From assembly GCA_030429235.1 (NCBI GenBank), contig JAUIDB010000008.1:62001-126000 (forward strand): 64,000 nt of DNA, written 5' to 3'. Below are positions 34,858 to 46,066 of the stretch, in pieces. The notes below the pieces were generated by a model. That model searched no databases, was not told the DNA's origin, and saw nothing but the letters and a program-made list of their open reading frames with translations. This DNA is from Thermoanaerobaculia bacterium (lineage in GTDB: Bacteria; Acidobacteriota; Thermoanaerobaculia; Multivoradales; JAIOJS01). The translations under genes and the position numbers were made by a program. The number at the start of each line of letters is the position of its first letter. Positions within the stretch are counted from its first letter, which is position 1.

Positions 34858-36033
34858 TTGAAGAACACAGAATCCTCTCGTCCCAGTCGGGCCTGGCCGC
34901 GGACTCGATTCGCCGAGCTAGTCGGGTTGCTGGTTCTCGTTGTGGTGGGTTGGTTCTGGTACCGGCCCGTTCTCGACTGGCCGGAGCCCAAGACCGACGA
35001 AAGCGTCTACCTTAGCGCTCTCGAGCACCTCTCCACCGGAGACAGCCCTTACGTCGAGCCGGGTTTTTTCTACACTCCGGCCTTTGCCATGCTGGCCCTC
35101 GAGGCCCGTCGCGGGCTCGAGGCCGCCTTTCTTCCTACCTTTCGCGGCTTGAATCTGGTAGGAGCGGCGCTGGCCTGCTGGTTCTCGCTGAGCCTGGTGA
35201 CGTGGCGTTGGCCCTGGCGCCTCCTGGCCGCGATCGTACTGCTCTGCTGCTCACCGCTCGTGCTGGATGGCCTGTGGACAGGGAGTGTCACGCTACTCTT
35301 CGGCGGGAGTCTCATCGCCGCCCTGACTCAGGTCACCGCGAGACCGGCCCTGGCTGGCCTCGTGGTGGGAGGAGTCAACGGGCTGAAGCCATTGGCACTG
35401 CCGATGTTGGCTGTACTGGGGGCGCAGGGTCTTCGCCGCCCGGTGCAGAAGTACGTTTGGTTGGCCGTTGGTACCGGTGTGGCCGCCCTCCTGTTCATGC
35501 TGATTCCCGGCTTGCGATTCCTTCCTGAGCTGTTCGGCCGGACAGGAGGAAGACCGGAAGTGCTGACCAACATCTCCCTCAACCGCATTCTGTACCTGGT
35601 GGGACTCTCGGTGCCAACTCCGGTGGTCCTGATGATGATCACCGGAGCAGCGAGTTGGATCGCGTGGAGGCACAAACTCGACCGCGCTCAACTGGTGGTG
35701 TTGGCGGCGACGACGTCACTGATCGCGGCTCCGGTGGCAAACCCCAGCACCTTCATCTTCTCGTTCCCTGCCCAGGCTGTTTCGGCGGGATTGGCTCTGG
35801 AACGCTTCCGGAATCGAGCCTGGTCTTCTCGCGGCCGCTACTACGAACTGATGGTCGTAACGGCGTTGATTCTCAGCCCCCACGGTAGTAGGGGTGTCGC
35901 GGCGACGGGCAACTTCTCCCCTTGGGGCCAGGGGATCGTGGTAGCGATCCCCCTGATCGCTACGCTCGTGCTGAGCGTCTACTCGCTCTTCGGCTCAGGG
36001 GTTGACCGAAGGCGAGCTACCGAGCGCGGCTAG
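34858..36033 (+). CDS. Polytopic membrane protein, GT87-like (DUF2029) glycosyltransferase candidate
   Basis: A 391-residue membrane protein with about nine hydrophobic helices. After the first helix (LVGLLVLVVVGWFWYRPVL) an extracytoplasmic loop contains TDESVYLSALEHLSTGDSPYVEPGFFYTPAFAML, similar in layout to polyprenol-phosphate-sugar-dependent GT87 mannosyltransferases (Asp in the first loop, YTPAFAML motif). The sequence VNGLKPLALPMLAVL also fits. It starts at TTG 34858. Substrate unknown. It overlaps the DUF1697 gene tail-to-tail by 4 bases. Confidence 0.65.
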   Translation: MKNTESSRPSRAWPRTRFAELVGLLVLVVVGWFWYRPVLDWPEPKTDESVYLSALEHLSTGDSPYVEPGFFYTPAFAMLALEARRGLEAAFLPTFRGLNLVGAALACWFSLSLVTWRWPWRLLAAIVLLCCSPLVLDGLWTGSVTLLFGGSLIAALTQVTARPALAGLVVGGVNGLKPLALPMLAVLGAQGLRRPVQKYVWLAVGTGVAALLFMLIPGLRFLPELFGRTGGRPEVLTNISLNRILYLVGLSVPTPVVLMMITGAASWIAWRHKLDRAQLVVLAATTSLIAAPVANPSTFIFSFPAQAVSAGLALERFRNRAWSSRGRYYELMVVTALILSPHGSRGVAATGNFSPWGQGIVVAIPLIATLVLSVYSLFGSGVDRRRATERG

Positions 36034-36545
36034 CCTTCCTGCAGCATCGCGACCAGTTTGGTGACCGTGTTGAGGTTGCGGGCCGTGCCGGACTTGGCGG
36101 CCGGGATCCTCAGCTTCGAGCGCCCCATGCCGGAGCCGTAGTGCACGTAGATCTCGCACGTCCCGAGAACGATGCTCTCGTTTTCGGCCTGGTGGCTGAC
36201 CGCCTCGAGTGCGTTGGCGGGCGGAGGCTGGTTGAGGAAGGTAACGAGGACTTGATTGGGCCGGGCTTCGGGGAACGGGTTGCGCTCGAGGACTGCCTGC
36301 ATCTCCGGCGCGGTGCGAACGCAAACACCGACTCGCTTGCCCATCACTGCTTCCAGGCGCTCCTCGAGCTGCGAGCGCACTTCGTCCCGACTCATGGCAG
36401 TCGAGAGGACGACGTTACCGCTCGCGATGTAGGTACGGACGTCGGTGCACCCGATCGCTTCGCAGAGAGCTCGGAGATCGGCCATCGGTAGCTTGCTGGT
36501 GCCTCCCACGTTGACGGCCCGGAGGAGGGCGGCGTACCGATTCAT
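36030..36545 (-). CDS. DUF1697 family protein
   Basis: A 171-residue soluble protein with the family hallmarks YAALLRAVNVGGTSKLPMADLRALCEAIG at the N-terminus, VRTYIASGNVVLST, and the C-terminal GRSKLRIPAAKSGTARNLNTVTKLVAM. Function of the family is unknown. ATG 36545; convergent with the GT87-like gene. Confidence 0.9.
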   Translation of the reverse strand: MNRYAALLRAVNVGGTSKLPMADLRALCEAIGCTDVRTYIASGNVVLSTAMSRDEVRSQLEERLEAVMGKRVGVCVRTAPEMQAVLERNPFPEARPNQVLVTFLNQPPPANALEAVSHQAENESIVLGTCEIYVHYGSGMGRSKLRIPAAKSGTARNLNTVTKLVAMLQEG

Positions 36546-36641
36546 CGGAGTCGATCACCGCGAGGATCGATTGCGGAGCGGGTTGCCATGACGGGGGATC
36601 GTATCAAGGGACCGTTCGCGGGGGGGCCTGATCGCAGCGGA

Positions 36642-38108
36642 CTACCCGGCGGAGACCCGATCGATCGCGCTCCTAATGTCCTCCAGACAGGCTTCCATGC
36701 GGTCCCGATGGGTTCGGAAGTTCAGTACGCAGATCCGGATGACGAAGCGGCCATCGAGGCGGGTGGGGGTCAGCAGGACCCGTCGCGAGTCGTTAATGTG
36801 GGCGAGGAGCCGTTGGTTCAACCGGTCGCACTCTTCCGCGTCCAGGTCGTTGCGGTCCAGGCGGAACGCCAGCGTCGAGAGCTGCGGCGGCGCGATGATC
36901 TTGATCCCGTCGACCTCCGACAGTCGGGAAGCCATCCACTCCGCCAGGTCGAGTTTCTCGTCGAGCGCGGCCTCGAACGGAGCCACGCCATGGAGCTTGA
37001 GGGGAAGCCAGACTCGCAGCCCTCGGAACGAGCGCGACAGCTCCGGTGAGATCTCCGAGAAGTCGACCCGCTGCGCGTCGCCCTGGATCGGCGGCATGTA
37101 GTCGGCCGCGACACTATGGGCCTGACGCAGCTTCTCCGGATCGCGGACCAGCAGGCAGCCAGTCCCGTAGGGGAGGAACAGACCCTTGTGGGGATCGAGA
37201 GTGATCGAATCGGCGCGTTCGATACCGTGCAGTCGCCTGCGGCCGCGGTGGGTCAGGCAGAAGAACCCACCGTAGGCGGCGTCGACGTGGAACCAGAGGT
37301 CCTGGTGCTCGGCCAGGGTCGCGAGCTCGTCGAGCGGGTCGATGGCACCGCTATTGGTGGTTCCGGCGTTGCCGACGAGGAGAAAGGGCTGGAATCCGTC
37401 GGCGCGGTCTCGATCGATCGTCTTGCCGAGAGCCTGGAGATCGATGCGGAAGTTTTTGTCGACCGGCAGCCGGCGCACGTTGGCCTGGGGCAGGCCGGCG
37501 ATCAACGCCGCCTTGGCTACCGAGTGGTGGGTCTGATCGGAGATGTACACCGTGCCGTGCCGGAAGTCTTCGGGCAGCCGATCGCGACGCGCCGAGACGA
37601 GTGCACTCAGGTTGGCGATCGATCCTCCCGAGGAGAGGAATCCGCCGGCCTCGGCCGGATAACCGACCATCGAGCAGAACCAGCGGATGACGTTGATCTC
37701 CAATTGGACGAGACCGGGCGCTGCGGCCCACACCGTGACGTATCGGTTGAGACAACCGGCCAGCAGATCGGCCAGAGCAGAATGGAAGAGACCGCCGCCC
37801 GGAACATAGGCGAGGAAGCCCGGACCGGGGTTGTTGAAGGACGTCGGAGCCAGCCGATCGAAGAGTTCGTCGAGCAGGCTGGGCAGGTCGGACACTGTCG
37901 GCGGCCAGCTCTCTTCGGCCGCCCGCGCCGTGGTGACGCCCTCGCTGCGGTCGGACGCCGGTTGCTGGTGAAGGGTCTCGAAGTGTTCGACGATCTTCGT
38001 CGCGGCGAGTTGGAGATGCCCGCGAACGGTGGCCGCGTCGACCTCGAGGGCCGAGCGGGACTGGGGTTCCAGCGGCCCTGGAGAGGGAGATTCAGGCGCT
38101 GTCTTCAT
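36642..38108 (-). CDS. Group II PLP-dependent amino-acid decarboxylase
   Basis: A 488-residue PLP enzyme of the aromatic-L-amino-acid/glutamate decarboxylase group. Marks are FNNPGPGFLAYVPGGGLFHSALADLLAGCLN, GGFLSSGGSIANLSALVSAR, VYISDQTHHSVAKAA, WFHVDAAYGGFF and the PLP-lysine segment SITLDPHKGLFLPYGTGCLLV. The substrate cannot be settled by eye. TACCGT ends 7 bases before ATG 38108, with no ribosome site. The following secreted-protein gene diverges. Confidence 0.9.
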   Translation of the reverse strand: MKTAPESPSPGPLEPQSRSALEVDAATVRGHLQLAATKIVEHFETLHQQPASDRSEGVTTARAAEESWPPTVSDLPSLLDELFDRLAPTSFNNPGPGFLAYVPGGGLFHSALADLLAGCLNRYVTVWAAAPGLVQLEINVIRWFCSMVGYPAEAGGFLSSGGSIANLSALVSARRDRLPEDFRHGTVYISDQTHHSVAKAALIAGLPQANVRRLPVDKNFRIDLQALGKTIDRDRADGFQPFLLVGNAGTTNSGAIDPLDELATLAEHQDLWFHVDAAYGGFFCLTHRGRRRLHGIERADSITLDPHKGLFLPYGTGCLLVRDPEKLRQAHSVAADYMPPIQGDAQRVDFSEISPELSRSFRGLRVWLPLKLHGVAPFEAALDEKLDLAEWMASRLSEVDGIKIIAPPQLSTLAFRLDRNDLDAEECDRLNQRLLAHINDSRRVLLTPTRLDGRFVIRICVLNFRTHRDRMEACLEDIRSAIDRVSAG

Positions 38109-38115
38109 GCGCGAG

Positions 38116-38121
38116 ACGGTA
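38116..38121 (-). promoter_or_regulatory. TACCGT -10-like box 7 nt before decarboxylase start
   Basis: Minus-strand TACCGT, 7 bases, ATG 38108. Leaderless candidate. Confidence 0.3.
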
Positions 38122-38276
38122 GCAGACCGATCTTCCTGGCGTCGAAGGGAGTCTGCGGTCGAACCAGCGGTCGGGTTTCGAGTAGTCTAGAGTCCGCCAA
38201 TCCGAGAGATCCCGGCCTTCCGAACCAGGTCGGGTCCCCGTACGACCAGGGAAACCCAGTTCCAGGAGATCTTCCA

Positions 38277-39443
38277 ATGCTCTCAATCGACCTCCGTCGA
38301 CTCCGGCGGCCCCTGCGCCAGGTGGCGTGTCTCGTCGGGCTGCTGTTCGGTGGTGCGACCGTACTCGCCGCGGGTTCAGTGTGTGGCAACGGCATCGTCG
38401 AGAGCGGAGAGCAGTGCGACGACGGTGGACTACTCGACCTCGATGGGTGCACCCGGACTTGTCGCTACGAGGCGATCCAGCGGCTCGACTCGCTGGCGAT
38501 CGCCGGTGCGACGGCGCCCTCCTACTGTGCGGTGACGACCAACGCGTTCGGCGGAGCGTTCTCGTCTCAGGCTCTGCCGACCGTGAACGGCACGCTGCAG
38601 GATGCCGTCGACACCGATCAGCTGATTCTGCTGCTCGATCTCCTCGGACTCGACGATGCCGCCGGACAGAACGACGACGACCTCGAGGTCGGTCTTCTCG
38701 GAGCCACTCGGGACAGCGAAGATCCGAACCCTGGCGGGCTCGACGACTGGTATCTGGTGGCGGAGGATCTGCTGGACCCCAACGGGATGCCGGTCGAACG
38801 TCTGAGTCCTGGCTCGATCACCGCTCTCGAGTTGAACGCGGGGCCGACCACCGTTTCGCTGCCCTTTCTCGACGGAGGCGCCCTGACGCTGCGAGACGGC
38901 GCCGTGCGGGCCCTGGTCTCGGCGGCGGTGAGCTCTCCGGCGCCACCGCCGACAGCCCTGGCTCCCGGGTTGATGGCGTTCGAGACTCTGGATGGTTCGG
39001 CCGACGGCCTGTGTGGCAACGCAACCGTGGGATCCCTGGCCGTGGTCCCGGTTCCGAGCGTGCCCTGCAACGCGGCGTGCAGCAACTCACGGAGCTACGT
39101 GGGGTGTGGAGGTGGGCCAGTGACGACCGCGTGTCATTCGCTGCTCGATCTGCTGGTTGGGGGTTGTCGCACCGACCTCGTGGTCCCCAACGACTGCCTG
39201 ATCGAGGTGGTGGAACCAACCCAACCAGACGTGGGCGTCGGGGCCAATCCGCCGGCGGTGCTGACCTTCGGTCCCAGTGGCGGCGGCATCAACAAAGTGT
39301 CGTTCAGCGAACCCGACGATGCCTACAGTAGCTGGTTCACCTTCACTTCGGAGAGGGCGCACGCGACCAACAACCTCGGAGTGGTCTTCCGAGACGGCTT
39401 CGAGTCGGGCGATCTTCTTGGCTGGACAGCCGCCAGTCCCTGA
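38277..39443 (+). CDS. Secreted Cys-rich repeat protein with DGFESGD C-terminal motif
   Basis: A 388-residue exported protein. AGGAG at 38264-38268 supports ATG 38277, giving a signal peptide (VACLVGLLFGGATVLAAG). Residues ~36-65 form a Myxococcus-type cysteine-rich repeat (CGNGIVESGEQCDDGGLLD, DGCTRTC). The rest is Asp/Gly-rich with further Cys pairs (CNAACSN, YVGCGGG, ACHSLLDLLVGGC) and no enzyme motif. The last residues are FRDGFESGDLLGWTAASP, a motif shared with the unrelated CSLREA protein at 57057. The long open frame 5' of 38277 is the antisense of the decarboxylase gene. Confidence 0.75.
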   Translation: MLSIDLRRLRRPLRQVACLVGLLFGGATVLAAGSVCGNGIVESGEQCDDGGLLDLDGCTRTCRYEAIQRLDSLAIAGATAPSYCAVTTNAFGGAFSSQALPTVNGTLQDAVDTDQLILLLDLLGLDDAAGQNDDDLEVGLLGATRDSEDPNPGGLDDWYLVAEDLLDPNGMPVERLSPGSITALELNAGPTTVSLPFLDGGALTLRDGAVRALVSAAVSSPAPPPTALAPGLMAFETLDGSADGLCGNATVGSLAVVPVPSVPCNAACSNSRSYVGCGGGPVTTACHSLLDLLVGGCRTDLVVPNDCLIEVVEPTQPDVGVGANPPAVLTFGPSGGGINKVSFSEPDDAYSSWFTFTSERAHATNNLGVVFRDGFESGDLLGWTAASP

Positions 39444-39525
39444 GCCAGAGCCCGCGATCGACTTCGGTACCGAACTGGAATGAACTGACGGCCAGGATCG
39501 TAGAACCAAGGCAGGAGGTACTCCC

Positions 39526-40446
39526 GTGAACGACGTCCAAGGCCCACCGACCAATCTATCGCTGATCGCTCCTCTCCAACGGGGGTGGGATCACATGGTG
39601 CAGATGCTGTTCCGACCCTTCGATCTCGGGAAGTGGTTCGTCGTGGGGTTTGCCGCCTGGCTCGCGGGTCTCGGGGGTGGAAGCAAGGGAGGCAGCAGCT
39701 GGTCGACCGACAGCGAGGTCGATCCCGTGGCGTCCGCGCAACAAGGGTGGGAGTGGCTGGCAGCTCACGGGGTGGTGGCTCTGCTCATCGCGCTCGCGGT
39801 GGTGGCGATCCTCGTGCTGGCCGTCCTCGTTCTCTGGGTCAGCTCACGGGGCAAGTTGATCTTCCTCGACAACGTAGTCCACAACCGGTCCGGTATCGTC
39901 GAGCCCTGGAAGCGCTTTCGTCGACTCGGCAATTCGCTGTTCGCTTTCCGCATCGCGGTGTTTCTGATCTGCTTTCCGCTGTTCCTGGGGGCACTGGGAT
40001 CGGTAGGTTGGCTGGCATTCAGGCCCGGAGGCTGGGCGCACACCGGCGGACCCGTTCCCTGGATCGGGCTGCTGATTACCATGGCAGTCGCGCTGCCGGC
40101 CTTCATCGCTCTGCTCTATGTACGCTTCTTTCTCGATGCCTTCGTGGTCCCCCTGATGCACCGCTACGACCTGACGGTACTCGACGCCTGGCGGCGCTTC
40201 CTGATCTCGTTTCGGCGCCGCCCGGGGTGGTTTCTGCTGAGTGGCTTGTTCGTTTTCCTGCTCTTCCTGATCGCCGGCGTGCTGATCATCACCACTGGCC
40301 TCATGACCTGTTGTCTGGGGTTCATGCTTCTGGTCGTGCCCTACATCGGCACGGTGGTCTTGCTGCCCCTCATCGTCACGTACCGGGCCTTTACCGTCGA
40401 GTTCCTGGCCCAGCTCGAGCCCGAGCTGCGGCTGACGACTCGCTAG
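39526..40446 (+). CDS. Multi-pass membrane protein (DUF7544-like)
   Basis: A 306-residue membrane protein with six or so helices (~37-50, ~80-105, ~145-165, ~180-205, ~235-260, ~262-290). The opening SLIAPLQRGWDHMVQMLFRPFDLGKWFVVGFAAWLAGLGGG is typical of conserved bacterial membrane proteins recently grouped as DUF7544; a Gly/Ser-rich loop follows. Strong site GCAGGAGGT at 39511-39519 before GTG 39526. Function unknown. Confidence 0.7.
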   Translation: MNDVQGPPTNLSLIAPLQRGWDHMVQMLFRPFDLGKWFVVGFAAWLAGLGGGSKGGSSWSTDSEVDPVASAQQGWEWLAAHGVVALLIALAVVAILVLAVLVLWVSSRGKLIFLDNVVHNRSGIVEPWKRFRRLGNSLFAFRIAVFLICFPLFLGALGSVGWLAFRPGGWAHTGGPVPWIGLLITMAVALPAFIALLYVRFFLDAFVVPLMHRYDLTVLDAWRRFLISFRRRPGWFLLSGLFVFLLFLIAGVLIITTGLMTCCLGFMLLVVPYIGTVVLLPLIVTYRAFTVEFLAQLEPELRLTTR

Positions 40447-40471
40447 CTAGCCGGCCGGGTGGCTTCGCTCG

Positions 40472-41679
40472 TTACCTGACCTGGAAGAGGGCGAAGTCGA
40501 GGTAGCGACCCTCGTCGAAGGCAGCCGGCGTCGGGTGGTCTGGTCCCTGGTGACGGAGCTCGAGAAGATCGAGCGACCGCCGTAGGCGCTGACCGGCAGC
40601 GGCCGTCTCCCGCAGCAGATCCGAGGTGGTGATCGCCGCCGAGCACGAGCAGGTGGCCAAGAGACCCCCGGGAGACACCAACCGCAGGGCGGCGGTGTTG
40701 AGGTTGCGGTAGGCGCCGAGGGCCCGCCGTCGGTGCTTGCCGGTGGGAGAGAGTTTCGGAGGGTCGAGAACCACCAGGTCGTAGCGCGCGCCCGCCTCGG
40801 CCCAGGGCACCAGGTCCCGCCGGACATCCGCGGTCCGCACCTCGATCCGGTCGGCGAGGCCATTGGCCTGCGCCTGACTCGCCGCGACGTCGAGCAGCGC
40901 CTCGGACCGGTCGACGGCGACCACGGCCTCCGCTCCCCCCCGGGCCGCAGCCAGGGCGAAGGCTCCCACGTAGCAGCAAAGGTCGAGCACTCGCCGGCCA
41001 CTGGCGAGCCTCTCGATCAGAGCTCTGTTTTCGCGCTGGTCGAAGTAGAAGCCAGTCTTCTGGGTCAAGGAGATGGGAAGCTGCCACTCGAAGGAGCGTT
41101 CGTGGAACCGGAGCTGGTCGATGCTCGCACCGCGGACCGTACCACCTTCGGTAGTGAAGCCTTCGTGCTTTTCAGGAGTGGTACTGGCGGTCTCGACCAC
41201 GGAGTCGATGCCTTCGAGCGACGCGAGCAGGTCGTAGATCGACTCTCGCCGCCGGTAGGTTCCGATCGTCAGCAGCTGGACCACCAGGGTTCGGTCGTAG
41301 CGGTCGACGATGAGCCCCGGCAGTTGGTCTCCTTCGGCGTGAATCAGGCGGTAGCCGTTGGTCGCGCCCGAAGGAAGACCGAGCGATTTACGCCGTGCTA
41401 CGGCGCGGTGGATCCGGCGAGCGAATGCGGCCTCGTCGAGGCTCTCGTCCGCCTCGCGGCTCAGGATCCGTACGGGGATCGCCGAGTCCGGGGAGTAGAA
41501 GCCGCGGCCGAGGAACCTCTGCTCGGCGTCGAGGACGTCTACGACATCGCCGGCGGCGGGCTGTCCCTCGCACCGCGCGATGGCCTGGGCATACACCCAG
41601 GGGTGGCCGGCCCAGATCGGTTTGACGTGTCCCGCGGCCAGGTGGAGACGTGCCGCGGACGACTCCGTGGTCGGTGGGC

Positions 41680-41683
<4 letters not shown>
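40472..41683 (-). CDS. Class I SAM-dependent rRNA methyltransferase (RlmI-like, PUA + Rossmann)
   Basis: A 403-residue RNA methyltransferase of the RlmI/RlmK group (23S rRNA m5C-type). The N-terminal PUA-like domain (~10-75: GHVKPIWAGHPWVYAQAI, GDVVDVLDAEQRFLGRGFYSP), a central EEHEI-type domain, and a Rossmann domain with VLDLCCYVGAFALAAARGGAEAVVAVDRS (SAM site), LVVLDPPKLSPT (catalytic DPP) and LLATCSCSAAI. ATG 41683 overlaps the ABC-F stop by 4 bases (ATGA), so both ribosome-related genes are coupled. Confidence 0.88.
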
Positions 41684-43599
<1,916 letters not shown>

Positions 43600-43707
43600 G
43601 ATGGTCGCAGTGAAGGGTCGACGCCAGGAGGGCGCAAAGGGTCCGATAGTGTACCCGAGCCAATCGCCCCCTGGGACCTTCTAGCAGCCCCGAGTGAGGT
43701 GGGCCCT

Positions 43708-44691
43708 TCAGGCGCGCCGAGCGAGATGCACCAGGGCGTCGCCCTGGTGCACGAGAGGGGTCATCGTGGCCCCGATCACCAGCCCGCTGAACGGAGCGTG
43801 GATCTGGCTCCTTCGACCGGTGAACAGAGGCGCGACCTGCCCCAGGAGCTGGTCCTTCTTGACCCGCTGCCCCAGTTCTGCCTCGAGGTAGAGGATCCCC
43901 GAGCGGGCGGCGCGCAGCCAGCGGGTCTTGCCGGCCTCGAAGGAGGAGGCGCCCGGTTCGGGTGCCGACCCGATCATGCCGAGTTCGTGCAGCACCCGCA
44001 GGGTCCCCTCGACGCCGGTATCGATGACGTCGGAGTCGAAGCGCTGCGGGCCCCCGGCCTCGTAGACCAGGGTGTGGACACCGCGCTTGCGGGCCGCTCC
44101 CCGCAGTGACCCCTTGATCTCCTTGGCCTCGTAGATCATGGGGGCGGCAAACGCCTCCGCGATGCGGCGAGTCTCCGGGTCACTGAGTCTCGCTCGGATC
44201 TGGGGCAGGTTGCTACGGTCGTGGGATCCGGTATGGAAGTCGATTCCGTACTGACACCGCGCCACGATCTCGGTCATGAACAAGTAGGCCAGACGGGCCG
44301 CGGTGGAGCCTCGGGTCGAGCCCGGGAAGGACCGGTTCAGGTCGCGGCGATCGGGGAGGTAACGGTCCTTCTGGACGAAACCGAAGACATTCACGACCGG
44401 TACCGCGATGACCGCTCCCTTGAGGCGGTCCGTGCGGAGTCGGTCCAGAACGCGCAGAATGATCTCCATACCGTTGAGTTCGTCGCCGTGGATCGCGGCG
44501 TCGAGAAAGAGGGACGGTCCGGGTTGGGAACCGTTGACGATCCATACTGGTAGCGAGAGCCAGGTACCGGTGAACAGGCGGGCCACCGGGATCTCGATCC
44601 GCCGTCGGCTGCCGGGTGGGATCCGCTCGCCTCCCACCCTGAGGTCGACGTTCTCGTACTTCGGTGCGGCGTTGGTATCGAGCTCGCTCAT
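43708..44691 (-). CDS. Succinylglutamate desuccinylase/aspartoacylase-family zinc hydrolase
   Basis: A 327-residue M14-like zinc hydrolase (AstE/AspA family). Zinc motif [13 protein letters not shown] (HxxE), then [31 protein letters not shown] (third ligand His) and [14 protein letters not shown] (catalytic Glu). The C-terminal ~90 residues are a barrel-sandwich-like domain ([25 protein letters not shown]). ATG 44691 overlaps the rimK stop by 4 bases. Its link with rimK suggests that it processes an N-acyl or glutamyl substrate; the exact one is unknown. Confidence 0.88.
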   Translation of the reverse strand: MSELDTNAAPKYENVDLRVGGERIPPGSRRRIEIPVARLFTGTWLSLPVWIVNGSQPGPSLFLDAAIHGDELNGMEIILRVLDRLRTDRLKGAVIAVPVVNVFGFVQKDRYLPDRRDLNRSFPGSTRGSTAARLAYLFMTEIVARCQYGIDFHTGSHDRSNLPQIRARLSDPETRRIAEAFAAPMIYEAKEIKGSLRGAARKRGVHTLVYEAGGPQRFDSDVIDTGVEGTLRVLHELGMIGSAPEPGASSFEAGKTRWLRAARSGILYLEAELGQRVKKDQLLGQVAPLFTGRRSQIHAPFSGLVIGATMTPLVHQGDALVHLARRA

Positions 44692-45590
44692 GCGCTTCCT
44701 CCGAGTCCCGCGGCCGCATGGGGGACCCTTCGTTCGATGAACTCGATGATGCGGCTGGCCACGTCCACGCCGGTCGTGCTCTCGATACCTTGGAGCCCGG
44801 GGGAGGAGTTGATCTCCAGGGCCAGGGTGCCGTGGTTCGACCGTAGGAGGTCGACTCCGGCCACGTTGAGCCCCAACGTCTGCGCCGACCGGACCGAGAG
44901 TTCGATCTCTTCGGGGGTCAGCTCGATGCGGCTGGCGGTACCGCCGCGGTGCAGGTTCGACCGGAACTCGCCCGAGGCGGCCTGGCGCTGCATGGCGGCG
45001 ATGACCTGATCACCGACTACCAGGGCCCGCAGGTCAGCGCCGTCGGCCTCGGCGATGAACTCCTGTACCAGGATGTCGGCATTGAGCTGGCGGAACGCTC
45101 CGATGACCGATTCGGCGGCCTTGGTGGTCTCGGCGAGGACCACACCGAGCCCCTGCGTTCCCTCCAGCAGCTTGACCACGACCGGCGCTCCGCCGACGGT
45201 CTCGAGCAAGCCCGAGATGTCTTTGGGCGAGCTGGCGAAGCCGGTGTTGGGGAGCTGGATCCCCTCTCGGGCCAGGAGTTGCATCGAGCGCAGTTTGTCG
45301 CGCGCTCGCGTGATGGCTTCCGATTCGTTGACCGAGAAGACACCCGTCATCTCGAACTGCCGTACCACCGCGGTGCCGTAGAAGGTCTGCGAGGCGCCGA
45401 TGCGCGGGATGATGGCGTCGAAGTGCAACGGGCTACTACCGAGCATGACCGCCGGTTGCCGGCGGTTGATGCTCATGTAGCACCGCAGGTAGTTGACGAC
45501 GCGCACGTCGTGGCCGCGTTGCTCGGCCGCTTCGCGGAGGCGGCGGGTCGAGTAGAGGTTGGCGCCGCGGGAGAGGATTCCGATCTTCAT
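44688..45590 (-). CDS. rimK: RimK-family ATP-grasp alpha-L-glutamate ligase
   Basis: A 300-residue ATP-grasp ligase, the same length as E. coli RimK, which adds glutamates to the C-terminus of ribosomal protein S6. It starts [28 protein letters not shown] and contains [25 protein letters not shown]-type ATP loop [33 protein letters not shown] and [29 protein letters not shown] (metal site). ATG 45590 overlaps the rimB stop by 4 bases; the longer open frame runs antiframe through rimB. Confidence 0.95.
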   Translation of the reverse strand: MKIGILSRGANLYSTRRLREAAEQRGHDVRVVNYLRCYMSINRRQPAVMLGSSPLHFDAIIPRIGASQTFYGTAVVRQFEMTGVFSVNESEAITRARDKLRSMQLLAREGIQLPNTGFASSPKDISGLLETVGGAPVVVKLLEGTQGLGVVLAETTKAAESVIGAFRQLNADILVQEFIAEADGADLRALVVGDQVIAAMQRQAASGEFRSNLHRGGTASRIELTPEEIELSVRSAQTLGLNVAGVDLLRSNHGTLALEINSSPGLQGIESTTGVDVASRIIEFIERRVPHAAAGLGGSA

Positions 45591-46066
45591 TGTGCCTCGG
45601 ACGAGAGTTGTGGGAAGCCGTGCCGAAAGGACCTTCCGGCGTCGACGAGGAAGTTGCGACGGACGGCGTGACGCCCCAGCAGCATGCGGAACCCCATGAG
45701 ATCGCGTCGCACCAGGGTGATCTCCACTGGCCAGCTGCGACCACCGATCACGATGGGGGTTTCGATGACCGGCCGCAGGGTCGCGGCGCCGGTCGAAGAA
45801 CGCACCTCTCGCTCGTCGATCCACCGCGCCGTGGCCCAGACAATGGTGCGGTCGTCCCGCTGTCGCGGATGGATCTGGAAGCGCAGCCAGGGTTGGCCGT
45901 CGCGTTCGAAGCGCTCGAGGGCAAATGCGTGCAGCGCCGACGAGCGGGCACCGGTGTCGACCTTCACCTTGATGCAGCGCACCCCGAGTTCGGGCAGGGC
46001 TGCCCATTCCCGCCAGCCGATCGACGGCAGCGGCACCAGAGGATGTCGGCGCCTAGCCTTGGGCAT
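45587..46066 (-). CDS. rimB: RimB-like retropepsin-type aspartic protease (ATP-dependent zinc protease family, DUF785)
   Basis: A 159-residue protein with the aspartic-protease-like motif [17 protein letters not shown] (DTGA) and a later [15 protein letters not shown] hydrophobic-Gly segment. These are marks of the family found beside RimK. In Pseudomonas, RimB acts with RimK in S6 modification. ATG 46066 overlaps the MscS gene by 14 bases. Part of the coupled order mscS-rimB-rimK-AstE/AspA-like. Confidence 0.88.
   Translation of the reverse strand: MPKARRRHPLVPLPSIGWREWAALPELGVRCIKVKVDTGARSSALHAFALERFERDGQPWLRFQIHPRQRDDRTIVWATARWIDEREVRSSTGAATLRPVIETPIVIGGRSWPVEITLVRRDLMGFRMLLGRHAVRRNFLVDAGRSFRHGFPQLSSEAQ

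Noticed and set aside
36642-38108. Naming the decarboxylase as tyrosine/DOPA or glutamate specific
   Set aside because: Group II motifs are shared; specificity residues could not be assigned by eye.
37116-38276. 5' extension of the secreted Cys-rich protein to 775 residues
   Set aside because: The extension is antisense to the PLP decarboxylase; ATG 38277 has a ribosome site and begins a signal peptide.
45591-46007. N-terminal extension of rimK to 439 residues
   Set aside because: It reads rimB in another frame; ATG 45590 gives exactly the normal RimK length and a 4-base overlap.
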